DNA of 64,000 nt from Hymenobacter norwichensis DSM 15439. GTDB taxonomy: Bacteria > Bacteroidota > Bacteroidia > Cytophagales > Hymenobacteraceae. Each line of letters opens with the position of its first letter. Position 1 is the stretch's first letter. Positions 1 through 7,717 of this stretch are shown in pieces. Where the stretch lies: contig NZ_ATVL01000006.1 of assembly GCF_000420705.1 (NCBI RefSeq), forward strand, positions 1,116,267 to 1,180,266, given 5' to 3'. The notes below the pieces were generated by a model that saw only the letters and a list, made by a program, of their open reading frames with translations, had not been told where the DNA came from and ran no database searches. A program made the position numbers and the translations under genes.

Positions 1-40
1 GCAAGCCCCAGCAGCAAAGTAGGAGCGTAGCTTCGTAGCG

Positions 41-88
41 AAAAGGCCCCCAACGTACAGCCAGTGGCTTGTAGGTTGGGGGCCTTTT
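41..88. terminator. Bidirectional hairpin terminator
   Basis: Two 14-nt arms pair perfectly (AAAAGGCCCCCAAC at 41-54 and GTTGGGGGCCTTTT at 75-88). The A-run on one side and T-run on the other allow function on both strands. It lies beyond the 3' end of the heme operon and probably separates it from a gene left of the window. Confidence 0.8.
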
Positions 89-110
89 CAATTGTCGTTG
101 ACAGAATAGC

Positions 111-212
111 CCGTCATGCAGAGGCGGAGCCGAAGCATCTCGCATGGTGTCGTTGAGTTAGTAATCCAGGCGTCAGCAGGCGAGATGCTTCGGCGGCGCC
201 TCTGCATGACGG
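111..212. repeat. Palindromic interspersed element, copy 1
   Basis: An imperfect ~100-bp palindrome. The outer arms CCGTCATGCAGAGGCG (111-126) and CGCCTCTGCATGACGG (197-212) are perfectly complementary. Inner arms carry GAAGCATCTCGC and GCGAGATGCTTC. The loop contains AGTAATCCAG, the same orientation as copy 4. It follows the 3' end of hmuS. Confidence 0.85.
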
Positions 213-250
213 GCGGTTAGTTGGCTTCCAGTTCTCAGTAGAAGCTACTA

Positions 251-1291
251 CTACAGCTTGTTCACCAGTTCGCGCCAGGCGTCCTGCTCGGGAACGCCTG
301 GCTTGCGCTTGCCGAAAAACAACAGCAGGTTGCGGCCTTGGGCGTCGTAGAGTTCCAGGGAGTGCACGAGGCCGTCGGTGGTAGGCTTTTTCACCAGCCA
401 GGTTTCCGCTACGTCGCCGAGTTTCAGGTGCAGGTTGAACTCGGGGTCGAGGACGTTGAACCACGGGCCGGTGGTGACGAGGCGTTTCACCGAGCCGGTA
501 TGAATCTGGATGCAGCCGCGGCTAGCCACGAACAGCATAATGCCCAAATCAGTGGCGGCGGCGGCTTCTAGCCCGCGCACAATGGCCTCGTTGTCGAGGC
601 GCTGTACCAGCTCGGGTGGGCCCAGGCGCAGGGCCTGCGTGCGGCTCACGCCAAAGGTGCGCAGCAACCCGAAGAAGGCGTGCGTATCGGTGAGCTGGCG
701 CCAGGCTTCGCGGAAACCGGGTACGTCGATGTCGGCGTCGGGCGTTTCGGGGGCGGCTTCCGGGGCGGGCTGGGTGGCTAGCTCCGGGGTTTGGTCGGCG
801 GCCCGGAAACGGTCAACTAGCTCGTCATAAGCGGTGGTGTTGCTGGCTTCGGTGAGGTAGATTTTGTGCACTGCCTCGCCATCCTGCGCGAAGAATTGCA
901 GACTGCGGCGGCCGTTTTCATTCACCGCAAACCCGAAGTGCCAATGGCTCATAAACAGGCGCAAGTCGATGTCCTCGCCTAGCACCAAGCCCGTTGGCCC
1001 ATTGAACGACACCTTCAGGTAGGGGCCTTTGCGCTCATGCACCACGCTGTCGTTGCGGGTTAGGGCCATAACGTGGCCCAACTTCGGTACTTCGGCTAGC
1101 AGGGCGGGAAAATCGGCGGTTAGGCGCATCACGGGCGCGTCGGTTTCGCCGGTGCACTGGGTGGCCAGCAGCTCGGCTTCACTGGTGCCCAACTGTCCGG
1201 CGGCGTCGCGGATGCGGCTTTTAGGGTTTTCAAGCTTGAACTGCTCCCAGCGCTCGGCCAGAGTGGCAGTGGTTGAATCGATGACGGACAT
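251..1291 (-). CDS. hmuS: Hemin-degrading factor HmuS/HemS family
   Basis: Cytoplasmic heme-handling protein of the HemS/HmuS/ChuS family. Members bind imported heme and either degrade it or pass it on. The 346-residue length fits the family, which is built from two structurally repeated halves. The N-terminal half begins with a helix resembling the family opening (LAERWEQFKLENPKSRIRD), and an SHWHFGFAV segment lies in the middle. The ATG at 1291 (MSVIDS) was chosen over an upstream in-frame start because the longer version adds a tail absent from the family and overlaps hmuV. It is the last gene of the heme operon, 32 bp after hmuV. Family assignment is firm; whether it breaks the heme ring here is not shown by sequence. 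Confidence 0.9.
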   Translation of the reverse strand: MSVIDSTTATLAERWEQFKLENPKSRIRDAAGQLGTSEAELLATQCTGETDAPVMRLTADFPALLAEVPKLGHVMALTRNDSVVHERKGPYLKVSFNGPTGLVLGEDIDLRLFMSHWHFGFAVNENGRRSLQFFAQDGEAVHKIYLTEASNTTAYDELVDRFRAADQTPELATQPAPEAAPETPDADIDVPGFREAWRQLTDTHAFFGLLRTFGVSRTQALRLGPPELVQRLDNEAIVRGLEAAAATDLGIMLFVASRGCIQIHTGSVKRLVTTGPWFNVLDPEFNLHLKLGDVAETWLVKKPTTDGLVHSLELYDAQGRNLLLFFGKRKPGVPEQDAWRELVNKL

Positions 1292-1323
1292 ACAGAAAAA
1301 GGGTAAAAGGATTTGCAGAGAAA

Positions 1324-2127
1324 TTACGCCCAGCTGCGGGTAGCTGGCAACGGGCGCGGACACGGCACGATGAGCGGGCAGCCGAGGCTGGGGTGCACCA
1401 ACAGCTCCACGGCTATATCAAACGCATGCTCGATGGTGGCGGCCGTAAGTACCGCCGCGGGCTCGCCGTACGCCACGGTTGCGCCTTGGCGCAGCAGCAG
1501 CACTTGGTCGGCGTATTGGGCGGCCAGGTTGAGGTCGTGCAGGACGGCCACCACCCCGAAACCCCGTTGCACCAGGGCACGGGCCACGTCGAGAGTGTGG
1601 TGCTGGTGGTTAAGGTCGAGGCCGGTCAGGGGCTCGTCGAGGAGCAGGAAACCGTCTTTGGCTTCCCACACCTGAGCCAGCACCCGCGCCAGCTGGGCCC
1701 GTTGTTGCTCCCCACCCGACAGGGTAGGGTAGCTACGGTCGGCTAGCTCAAAGAGGCCGACCAACGCCAGCGCCTCGGTTACCACGGCGTGGTCGTGGGT
1801 GCTGGGCTGACCCCGGAAATAGGGGTAACGGCCCATCAGCACCAACTCGCGCACCCGAAACGCTAACGACAACGTGTGCTGCTGAGTGAGCACAGCCCGG
1901 CGGCGCGCTAGCTCCGGCGCGGGGATGCCACCCAAGTCCTGGCCGGCAAACTGCACCTGGCCGCTGGTGGGCGTCAAGTCGCCGCTGAGTAGGCGCAGCA
2001 GCGTGGATTTGCCGGCTCCGTTGGCGCCCACCACCGCCAGCAACTCACCGGGCCGGGCCTGCAACGACACGCCTTGCAGCAGCACCTTGCGGCCAATCTG
2101 GTAGCGTAGATTCTGAACGTCGAACAT
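1324..2127 (-). CDS. hmuV: Heme ABC transporter ATP-binding protein HmuV
   Basis: The 267-residue ATPase of the heme importer. It hydrolyses ATP to drive heme uptake through the HmuU channel. All ABC motifs are present: Walker A GANGAGKST (residues 34-42), signature LSGGEQQR (136-143), Walker B LLLDEP (161-166) and the H-loop His near 197. The start MFDVQNLRY is conventional. It lies between hmuU and hmuS on the same strand, but a perfect 37-bp-arm palindrome sits in the 165-bp gap before it, which may alter the RNA level of the two distal genes. Heme specificity is inferred from the neighbouring HmuY, HmuT and HmuS. Confidence 0.93.
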   Translation of the reverse strand: MFDVQNLRYQIGRKVLLQGVSLQARPGELLAVVGANGAGKSTLLRLLSGDLTPTSGQVQFAGQDLGGIPAPELARRRAVLTQQHTLSLAFRVRELVLMGRYPYFRGQPSTHDHAVVTEALALVGLFELADRSYPTLSGGEQQRAQLARVLAQVWEAKDGFLLLDEPLTGLDLNHQHHTLDVARALVQRGFGVVAVLHDLNLAAQYADQVLLLRQGATVAYGEPAAVLTAATIEHAFDIAVELLVHPSLGCPLIVPCPRPLPATRSWA

Positions 2128-2168
2128 AGGGTAGAGGTAAAGTAGCCAGTTTGAGTTTTAGCTTTCGT

Positions 2169-2263
2169 GTCATGCTGAGCGGAGCCGAAGCATCTCGCGT
2201 GCTGATGCTGGATTACTGCTGCAACGTCAGCACGCGAGATGCTTCGGCTCCGCTCAGCATGAC
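2169..2263. repeat. Palindromic interspersed element, copy 2 (perfect 37-bp arms)
   Basis: The best copy of the family. Arms 2169-2205 and 2227-2263 are perfectly complementary over 37 bp, from GTCATGCTGAGC outward to GCGTGCTGA inward, around a 21-nt loop that includes GGATTACTGC. The loop is in the opposite orientation to copies 1 and 4. It lies between hmuU and hmuV within the operon. No T-run follows it, so it is not a simple terminator. Confidence 0.95.
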
Positions 2264-2292
2264 GGTCTGCTTAATTCTAAAATACTAAGCAG

Positions 2293-3402
2293 CTACGCCA
2301 GCCGCTGCCGTTTTTCGCGCAGCAGAATCCAGAGGAAAACCGGCGCGCCGAGCAAGGCCGTGAGGATACCAATGGGCAATTCGGCCGGGGCTACTATGGT
2401 GCGGGCCAGCATGTCGGCCAGGGTGAGGACCAGCGCGCCGCCCAGCGCCGCGCCCGGCAGTACTATGCGGTGGTCGGGGCCGGCGACAAGGCGGACAAGG
2501 TGCGGTACCACCAACCCCAGGAACCCAATAGTGCCTGCCACAGCCACCGAAGTGCCCACGGCCAACGTGGCCAGTACAATCAATTGCCGTTTCAGGCGCG
2601 TCACGGGTAGCCCGAGGTGAGCAGCTTGCTCTTCGCCCAGCGCCAGTAGGTTCAGCGACTTGCCCAGGCGCGGCAACAGCAGAATCGGGAGGGCCAGTAG
2701 GGGCAGCACGCCCAGCACCGTCGGCCAGGAGGCACCGCCTAAGCTGCCCAAGCCCCAGAACGTAATGCTGCGGAGCTGCTCATCGGTGGCGGCGTAAGTG
2801 AGTAAGCCAGTCAGGGCGCCGGCCAACGAGTTGACGGCAATACCGGCCAGCAGCATGGTGCCCACCACGGCCCGCCCGCTTTCCTTGGATAGCCGATACA
2901 CCAGCAGCGTCGTGCCGCAAGCACCCAGGAAGGCGGCCACCGCCAGCACGTAAAACCCCAGCCACTCACGCACGGCGGCCAACACCGTCACTTCCAGCAC
3001 AATGGTTGCCACGGCTGCCAACGAGGCTCCCGCCGACACGCCAATCAAGCCCGGATCAGCCAACGGATTCCGAAACAGGCCCTGCATAGCCGCGCCCGCC
3101 AAACCCAGCGCCGCCCCAATCAACACGCCCAAACACACCCGGGGCAACCGAATGGCCCAGAGCACCGCTTCCTGTTGCAGCTCAAACGTAAGGCTGGTGG
3201 TCAGCCCCATTTTATGCAACAGAATCCCGAGCACCGCCGGTACCGGAATGGGCACTGCCCCGGCCCCGGCACTCAGCAGCACCGCGCCCACCAGTAAGCC
3301 CGCCAGCCCCGGCAGCAACAAACGCTGCCGCCAATCGGTAGGAGGCGGCGCCAGTGGCGGAGCGGTTTTCGTTGGGGCAGGACGTTCGGCTACGGCAGGC
3401 AT
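2293..3402 (-). CDS. hmuU: Heme ABC transporter permease HmuU (FecCD family)
   Basis: Inner-membrane permease of the FecCD/BtuC family, 369 residues with multiple hydrophobic helices. Family landmarks are visible: RLPRVCLGVLIGAALGLAGA, then NPLADPGLIGVSAGASLAA, then the cytoplasmic coupling region, then GTIGFLGLVVPHLVRL near the C-terminus. It should dimerise and pair with HmuV ATPases and the periplasmic HmuT. The proline-rich N-terminus before the first helix is slightly longer than usual. It lies in the operon between hmuT and hmuV, and palindromic elements occupy the gaps on both sides. Confidence 0.93.
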   Translation of the reverse strand: MPAVAERPAPTKTAPPLAPPPTDWRQRLLLPGLAGLLVGAVLLSAGAGAVPIPVPAVLGILLHKMGLTTSLTFELQQEAVLWAIRLPRVCLGVLIGAALGLAGAAMQGLFRNPLADPGLIGVSAGASLAAVATIVLEVTVLAAVREWLGFYVLAVAAFLGACGTTLLVYRLSKESGRAVVGTMLLAGIAVNSLAGALTGLLTYAATDEQLRSITFWGLGSLGGASWPTVLGVLPLLALPILLLPRLGKSLNLLALGEEQAAHLGLPVTRLKRQLIVLATLAVGTSVAVAGTIGFLGLVVPHLVRLVAGPDHRIVLPGAALGGALVLTLADMLARTIVAPAELPIGILTALLGAPVFLWILLREKRQRLA

Positions 3403-3485
3403 GGGTTGGGGTGTTGGTTTTCAGAACGATGTGCGAAAAAGACGCTTCACCTATTCGATGTAGACAGCAAGCCAAAAGCGGATCT

Positions 3486-3597
3486 GTCATGCAGAGCATT
3501 CTGCGCATCAAGCAGAGACGGAGCATCTCGCGTGCTGATGTATAATTACCGTTGCAACGTCAGCAGGCGAGATGCTTCGGCTGCGCCTCTGCATGAC
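3486..3597. repeat. Palindromic interspersed element, copy 3 (degenerate left arm)
   Basis: Outer arms GTCATGCAGAG and CTCTGCATGAC, and inner GCATCTCGC and GCGAGATGC, mark the same family as copies 1 and 2. The left arm carries an extra stretch in which GCAGAG occurs twice, so pairing is broken. The loop (AATTACCGTTGCAACG) resembles copy 2 in orientation. It lies between hmuT and hmuU. Confidence 0.8.
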
Positions 3598-3628
3598 GGG
3601 CTTTTAGACTAGAAAGACAAGCAGTTAC

Positions 3629-4468
3629 TTACTGTAGCTTGCTGGCTAGCTCGGTGGTGGCTTGGCCGAGGCGGGGGCCGAAACCGGACAGCAACTGACC
3701 GTCCATTTCCACCACGCGGCCGGTGCGGCCGGCATTGGTTTGGGCGATGCCGGGCACTTTCAACAAGCCGGCTTTGCCGCCCAGGCTTTGCAGGCCGCTG
3801 TCGAAGAGCAGGAGCACGTCGGGGTTGGCGGCTACCAGGGCTTCGGCGGTCAGGGGCTTGAAATCGGTGAAGCCGGTAGCGGCGTTTTGCCCACCAGCCA
3901 AGCCGATAACTTTCTCTACCGATGTGCCCTGGCCAGCTACCATCATGGTGCCGGTGCCGCGGGCGTAGATGAACAGCACTTTAGGCGCTTTAGCGGGCTT
4001 TTTCGCCTTTGCCAATTCAGTGTCCAGCTGCTTGGTTAGGGCCGGTACTTTGGCCGATTCATTGAAGGCGGCAGCTAGTTGCTGCATCAGTTTCTTGGTG
4101 CCCGCCACCGAATACTCCTGCGTGAACAGCTGCACCGTTACGCCCGCCGACTTCAGCTGGCTGGCTACTTCCGGCTTCAACGATTCCATGGTGCCCACCA
4201 CAATAGTAGGGCTCAAAGCCAGTACCCCTTCGGCCGAAATATTACGATTATGGCCCACTTTGGGCAGCTTGGTCAGGGCTTCGGGGTAGGTGCTGGTTAC
4301 GTCTACGCCCACCAGCTGGCTTTGCAGGCCCAACTGGCAGATAATTTCGCTCACGGTGCCGTTCAAGGACACAATGCGGGTTGGCGTGGTAGCTTGGCTG
4401 ATTCGGTTGAGCAGCAGCAACCCGACCAGCAGGCTGATTTTCAGTAGGAAAGAAAAACGAGTAAGCAT
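3629..4468 (-). CDS. hmuT: Periplasmic heme-binding protein HmuT
   Basis: Substrate-binding protein of the heme ABC importer, 279 residues. The ATG at 4468 gives a clear signal peptide (MLTRFSFLLKISLLVGLLLL, cleavage near ISQA-TT), so it was preferred over a longer frame. It then enters the class III binding-protein fold: RIVSLNGTVSEIICQLG, KVGHNRNISAEGVLALSP, and the HmuT-like IYARGTGTMMVAGQGTSVEK segment followed by AGGQNA. It accepts heme from the outer-membrane receptor and delivers it to HmuU. It lies 92 bp after hmuY and upstream of hmuU. Heme as ligand is inferred from the family and the operon. Confidence 0.92.
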   Translation of the reverse strand: MLTRFSFLLKISLLVGLLLLNRISQATTPTRIVSLNGTVSEIICQLGLQSQLVGVDVTSTYPEALTKLPKVGHNRNISAEGVLALSPTIVVGTMESLKPEVASQLKSAGVTVQLFTQEYSVAGTKKLMQQLAAAFNESAKVPALTKQLDTELAKAKKPAKAPKVLFIYARGTGTMMVAGQGTSVEKVIGLAGGQNAATGFTDFKPLTAEALVAANPDVLLLFDSGLQSLGGKAGLLKVPGIAQTNAGRTGRVVEMDGQLLSGFGPRLGQATTELASKLQ

Positions 4469-4560
4469 GGGGTTCTGGAAAAAATAGTGCCGGCAGCGGG
4501 CCACCCGGTTTGTGCCTCACTCACCAAGGGAGCCGGGCAGCCCGTGCCGGACTTAAAGGG

Positions 4561-5196
4561 TTATTTCAGGTTGATGCTGCCGTCGGGCTGGTACACATAG
4601 CGGAAGCTGTAGTAGCCGGTCGGCTCGGTGCCCGCCGGGGTGGCCGGGGCGTCTTTGTAGTAGTTGGTGATTTCCACCTTGGCGTACTTGCCCGCCGCCG
4701 TCCGAATCAGGAGCACCCGGCCCGCAATGGGCGAAACGACGTGGGTGGTGGAGTTGTAATTGTACCAGCCGTTGCCCGAGCCCGTCGGAATAGCTTTAGC
4801 GGTGCCATCCACAGCGTAGCCGGTTTCTGGGGCGACAACTGTTTCCACAAACAACCCAGATTTCACTTGGGCGCCGCCCCGGCCGGGGCCGCTGGTGCCC
4901 GCGTTGGTCAGGATGGTAGTGCCGCGGAAAGCCAAGTCCCATTTCGTGCTGGCCGAGTCGGTGTAAGGCACTTCCTTGCCATCGGCGAGGCTGTAGAACG
5001 TGTAGTGCTTGGCCGTGCCCGGCTGGCCGGTGCTGGTTGGCGTGGACGGCTGCGGGGCCAGGCTGCTGACGGTTTTGGTTTCCAGCGCAGGAGCTACCAC
5101 GGCAGTATCTTCGTCGTTGTCGTCGGAGCAGGAAGTGAAGGCAACCGACGATACGGCCAGCGCGGCCAGGGCAGCACGGAGGAACAGGTGATGCAT
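4561..5196 (-). CDS. hmuY: HmuY family heme-binding lipoprotein
   Basis: Cell-surface or periplasmic lipoprotein of the HmuY family, known from Porphyromonas gingivalis as a hemophore. It is 211 residues. A signal peptide ends in a lipobox (AFTSC-SDDNDED), and the acidic residues after Cys suit surface export of Bacteroidota lipoproteins. Family segments follow: KWDLAFRGTTI, GNGWYNYN, GRVLLIRTAAGKYAKVEI and a final GYYSFRYVYQPDGS. The start at 5196 is set by the signal peptide; an upstream in-frame codon at 5289 falls inside a palindrome. It is second in the operon after the TonB receptor. The heme-ligating residues cannot be assigned by eye. Confidence 0.9.
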   Translation of the reverse strand: MHHLFLRAALAALAVSSVAFTSCSDDNDEDTAVVAPALETKTVSSLAPQPSTPTSTGQPGTAKHYTFYSLADGKEVPYTDSASTKWDLAFRGTTILTNAGTSGPGRGGAQVKSGLFVETVVAPETGYAVDGTAKAIPTGSGNGWYNYNSTTHVVSPIAGRVLLIRTAAGKYAKVEITNYYKDAPATPAGTEPTGYYSFRYVYQPDGSINLK

Positions 5197-5271
5197 GGGG
5201 TGTAAGAGAAATGGGTGAAGTGGAAGAGAGTAGTTGGTAGTTAGTATTGAGTATTCAGTAGTGGGTATTTG

Positions 5272-5288
5272 TGATTGATAATCAATCA
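5272..5288. promoter_or_regulatory. Perfect 17-bp palindrome upstream of hmuY (possible metal-regulator site)
   Basis: TGATTGAT-A-ATCAATCA is perfectly symmetrical around one central base. It lies between the receptor stop and the hmuY start. It resembles AT-rich Fur-type sites in general form (GAT...ATC) but is not a consensus match. No T-run follows, so it is unlikely to be a terminator. Confidence 0.45.
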
Positions 5289-5322
5289 TTTGTCTGGAAT
5301 CTAACCACTCAATACTGAATTG

Positions 5323-7455
5323 CTATCGGCGCTTGCCTAGCTCTAGCGCGATACTGGCGTAGTAGAGCCGGCCGGGTAGCGTGCTGATGTAAGTCGGGTT
5401 GGTGTAGCCGAGCAGGTTGTCGAGGCCGGCTTGCACGGTTAGGCGCTGGCGGAAGGTTTTGGCGGCGGCCACGTTCACCAGCCAGTAGCCGGGCACGTAC
5501 TCCTGGTCGGCATCCAGAATGGCGTTGCCGTTCAGGTCGCCGAAACCGTAGCGGCCCCGGTAGATGCCCCGCGCACTCGCCGACCAGCCGGTTTGCTGGT
5601 TTTCGTAGAACAGCTTCAGGTTCAGGGAGTGGCGGGAGCGGTTGTAGAGGCCGCCGTAATCCTGGGGCTGTACCCGCTCGGTTTCCTGGGTTTGCGGGTC
5701 CTTGCGAAATACTTCGCCGGCCTCCAGCTTGTCCACCACCGCTTTGTCTTTGGCGAACAGCAGTTGGTAGCCGCCGCTTACCGTGAGGCGGGGCGTGAGC
5801 AGGTAGCGGGCGTCGGCCTCCAGACCTTGGGTGTAAGCGCGGGTCACGTTGCGGTACGAGTACACCGACTGCCCATTCACTTTCAGAGCCACCGCCGCCG
5901 TTTCAATCAGGTTGCGCAAGTCGTTGCGGAAGCCATTGATGGTGACGCGCGTCTTGGCGTTCGGGTCGAGCTGCACGCCCACGTTGTAGGCCAACGAGCT
6001 TTCGGCCGTGAGGCCACTGGCCTGCGCCAGCACCGCCTCGTACACCACCGGCTGCCCGGTTTCGGTGTCCACGGCCAGCTGGCCCTGAGCTGCCAACTGC
6101 GCCACTTTTTCACGCACTTGGTTGGTGCCGAACACGCTGTAGCCGATTACCGGATTCGAGAAGTTCAGGTACAACTGCCGGAAGTCGGGGGCCCGGTAGC
6201 CGCGGCCCGCCGAGCCCCGCACCGCCAGCCACGGCCGCACCTGGTAGCGCCCCGACACCTTGGGGCTGAACTGCCCGTCGTATTGGCTGTGGCCGTCGTA
6301 GCGAGCGCCCAACACCAAGTTCAGGCGCGGCATCGGCGTCCAGTCGTACTGCCCGAACAGGTAGTGGGCCCGCAGCTGCTGGCGCTGCTCGTAGCGGGTG
6401 GCTTCCACGGTTTCGCGCAGGTAGCCCGCGCCGCCGGTCAGGGTCTGGTTGGGTTGCAGCTGCCAGTCGAGTTGCAACTCGGGGCGGGTGAAGGTCTGGT
6501 GGAAATACGAGGTGTCGTAGGGCTGGCCGTCGGCGCGGTAGGTGTAGTCTTCGCGGGTGCGGTAGCCGCTGTGGTAGAGGCGGGCCGTGGCAAACAGCTG
6601 GTCGCTGAAACGGTGCGTGAGCACCGGGTTGAGGTTGTAATCGTGCTGCCGCGACTTAGCTGCTACCACGGCCGCCGCGCCGGTTTCGGCCGTCACGGTC
6701 ATGTCGCTGTGCTGGCCTTCGGTGAAATACCGCCCCGAAACACTGAGGTTGTTTTTCTCGCCGAGGTGGTACATAAAGCGGCTTTGGGCGGTATAGCTGG
6801 CGAAAGGCGGCTGGGTGGGGCCGGTGCCACTCGGCAGCAACGTGTAGCCCTGGGAGCTGTAGCGGTTCACGAAAACCGTGACACCCGCCCGCTCGCCCTT
6901 GGTGTTGAAAGTGCCGCCCAAGTCCAGCGTGCGGTTGGAACCGTAGCGCAGCCGCACGTCGCCGCTGGTGCCGGGTTGGGGCTTCTCGGTGATGATGTTC
7001 ACCACGCCCGCCAGCGCCTCCGAGCCCCACAACGCCGAAGCCGGCCCTTTCACCACTTCCACCCGCTGAATGTTGCCCACGGCCACCCGCGAGAGTTCCA
7101 GCGTGCCCGCCGTGCGCCCAATCAGCGGCTCCCCGTCCACCAAAATCAGGGTGTATTCGGGGTTGAGGCCCTGCATTTGCACGCCCTGCCCGTGGTCGTT
7201 GACGGTAGTGAGGCCGGTTTGCTCGCTCAGCACGTCGCCAAGCCGCAACGAGCCCATGGCCTTGATTTGCTGCTCACTCACCACCGTCACCGGAATCGGT
7301 ACCTCGGTCAGGCTGCGCTCGGTGCGGGTGGCCGTCACTACCACTTCCCGCAACGCCAAGCGGCGCAAGCTGTCCGGCTGGGCAACTGCGCTCTGCTGAG
7401 CCAGCGCGGACGCCGGCAAGCCAAGCAACAAGCAGAAAGGAGTGAGGTGATGCAT
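5323..7455 (-). CDS. hmuR: TonB-dependent outer-membrane heme receptor (HmuR-like)
   Basis: Outer-membrane beta-barrel receptor, 710 residues, first gene of the heme operon. The ATG at 7455 gives a signal peptide (MHHLTPFCLLLGLPASALAQ). A TonB-box-like EVVVTATR comes next, then the plug domain with LVDGEPLIGR and VEVVKGPASALWGSEALAGVVNIIT, then the barrel ending near IALELGKR. A YRAPDF motif followed by FSNP about 12 residues later recalls the FRAP/NPxL boxes of heme receptors. It imports heme using TonB energy, probably with HmuY as surface partner. A promoter and two inverted-repeat operators lie 75-150 bp upstream, implying tight regulation. The symbol rests on family and context. Confidence 0.88.
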   Translation of the reverse strand: MHHLTPFCLLLGLPASALAQQSAVAQPDSLRRLALREVVVTATRTERSLTEVPIPVTVVSEQQIKAMGSLRLGDVLSEQTGLTTVNDHGQGVQMQGLNPEYTLILVDGEPLIGRTAGTLELSRVAVGNIQRVEVVKGPASALWGSEALAGVVNIITEKPQPGTSGDVRLRYGSNRTLDLGGTFNTKGERAGVTVFVNRYSSQGYTLLPSGTGPTQPPFASYTAQSRFMYHLGEKNNLSVSGRYFTEGQHSDMTVTAETGAAAVVAAKSRQHDYNLNPVLTHRFSDQLFATARLYHSGYRTREDYTYRADGQPYDTSYFHQTFTRPELQLDWQLQPNQTLTGGAGYLRETVEATRYEQRQQLRAHYLFGQYDWTPMPRLNLVLGARYDGHSQYDGQFSPKVSGRYQVRPWLAVRGSAGRGYRAPDFRQLYLNFSNPVIGYSVFGTNQVREKVAQLAAQGQLAVDTETGQPVVYEAVLAQASGLTAESSLAYNVGVQLDPNAKTRVTINGFRNDLRNLIETAAVALKVNGQSVYSYRNVTRAYTQGLEADARYLLTPRLTVSGGYQLLFAKDKAVVDKLEAGEVFRKDPQTQETERVQPQDYGGLYNRSRHSLNLKLFYENQQTGWSASARGIYRGRYGFGDLNGNAILDADQEYVPGYWLVNVAAAKTFRQRLTVQAGLDNLLGYTNPTYISTLPGRLYYASIALELGKRR

Positions 7456-7527
7456 ACAGTTGACAAGCAGGCAAGGCAATTTCGAGGCGACTCTGAGTGG
7501 TGGTAGCTCGATTGACTTGTGTGTTTT

Positions 7528-7546
7528 GTTTAGACATATTCTAAAC
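7528..7546. promoter_or_regulatory. Operator-like inverted repeat 1 at the heme-operon promoter
   Basis: GTTTAGA-CATAT-TCTAAAC is a perfect 7-bp inverted repeat with a 5-bp spacer. It lies just downstream of the predicted -7 box of the heme operon, where transcription should start, so a bound protein would block initiation. Confidence 0.7.
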
Positions 7547-7552
7547 AGTGCT

Positions 7553-7582
7553 CAAATGTATGGGTCAAGAAGTTGTAGCCAA
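7553..7582 (-). promoter_or_regulatory. Predicted heme-operon promoter (TTG-N19-TAnnTTTG)
   Basis: On the minus strand TTG (7582-7580) is followed by exactly 19 bases and then TACATTTG (7560-7553), matching the Bacteroidota primary sigma consensus TTTG-N19-TAnnTTTG. The start would fall near 7546, giving a leader of about 90 nt. Confidence 0.75.
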
Positions 7583-7588
7583 TGCTTA

Positions 7589-7605
7589 TTTAGAATAATT
7601 TTAAA
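7589..7605. promoter_or_regulatory. Operator-like inverted repeat 2 at the heme-operon promoter
   Basis: TTTAGA-ATAAT-TTTAAA has the same layout as repeat 1 (6-bp arms, 5-bp spacer) with one arm mismatch. It lies just upstream of the predicted -33 element, 60 bp centre to centre from repeat 1. Confidence 0.6.
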
Positions 7606-7717
7606 TAAAGTTGTGATTGTTAGATTCCCTGTTCTACCTTCGCCTCACTTACCTCCTGCAACGACTGATTCACGGTTTGCGAATCGCGAATTTCACCCCT
7701 TCCAGACCCGTTTTTGT

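Noticed and set aside
111-212. Insertion-sequence ends
   Set aside because: The palindromes have no transposase between them and no target-site duplication could be seen; they are better described as small interspersed repeats.
5593-7506. 637-codon open frame on the plus strand opposite the TonB receptor
   Set aside because: It mirrors the receptor gene; the translation is rich in His, Gln, Val and Ala with no domain, as expected from antisense of GC-rich coding DNA.
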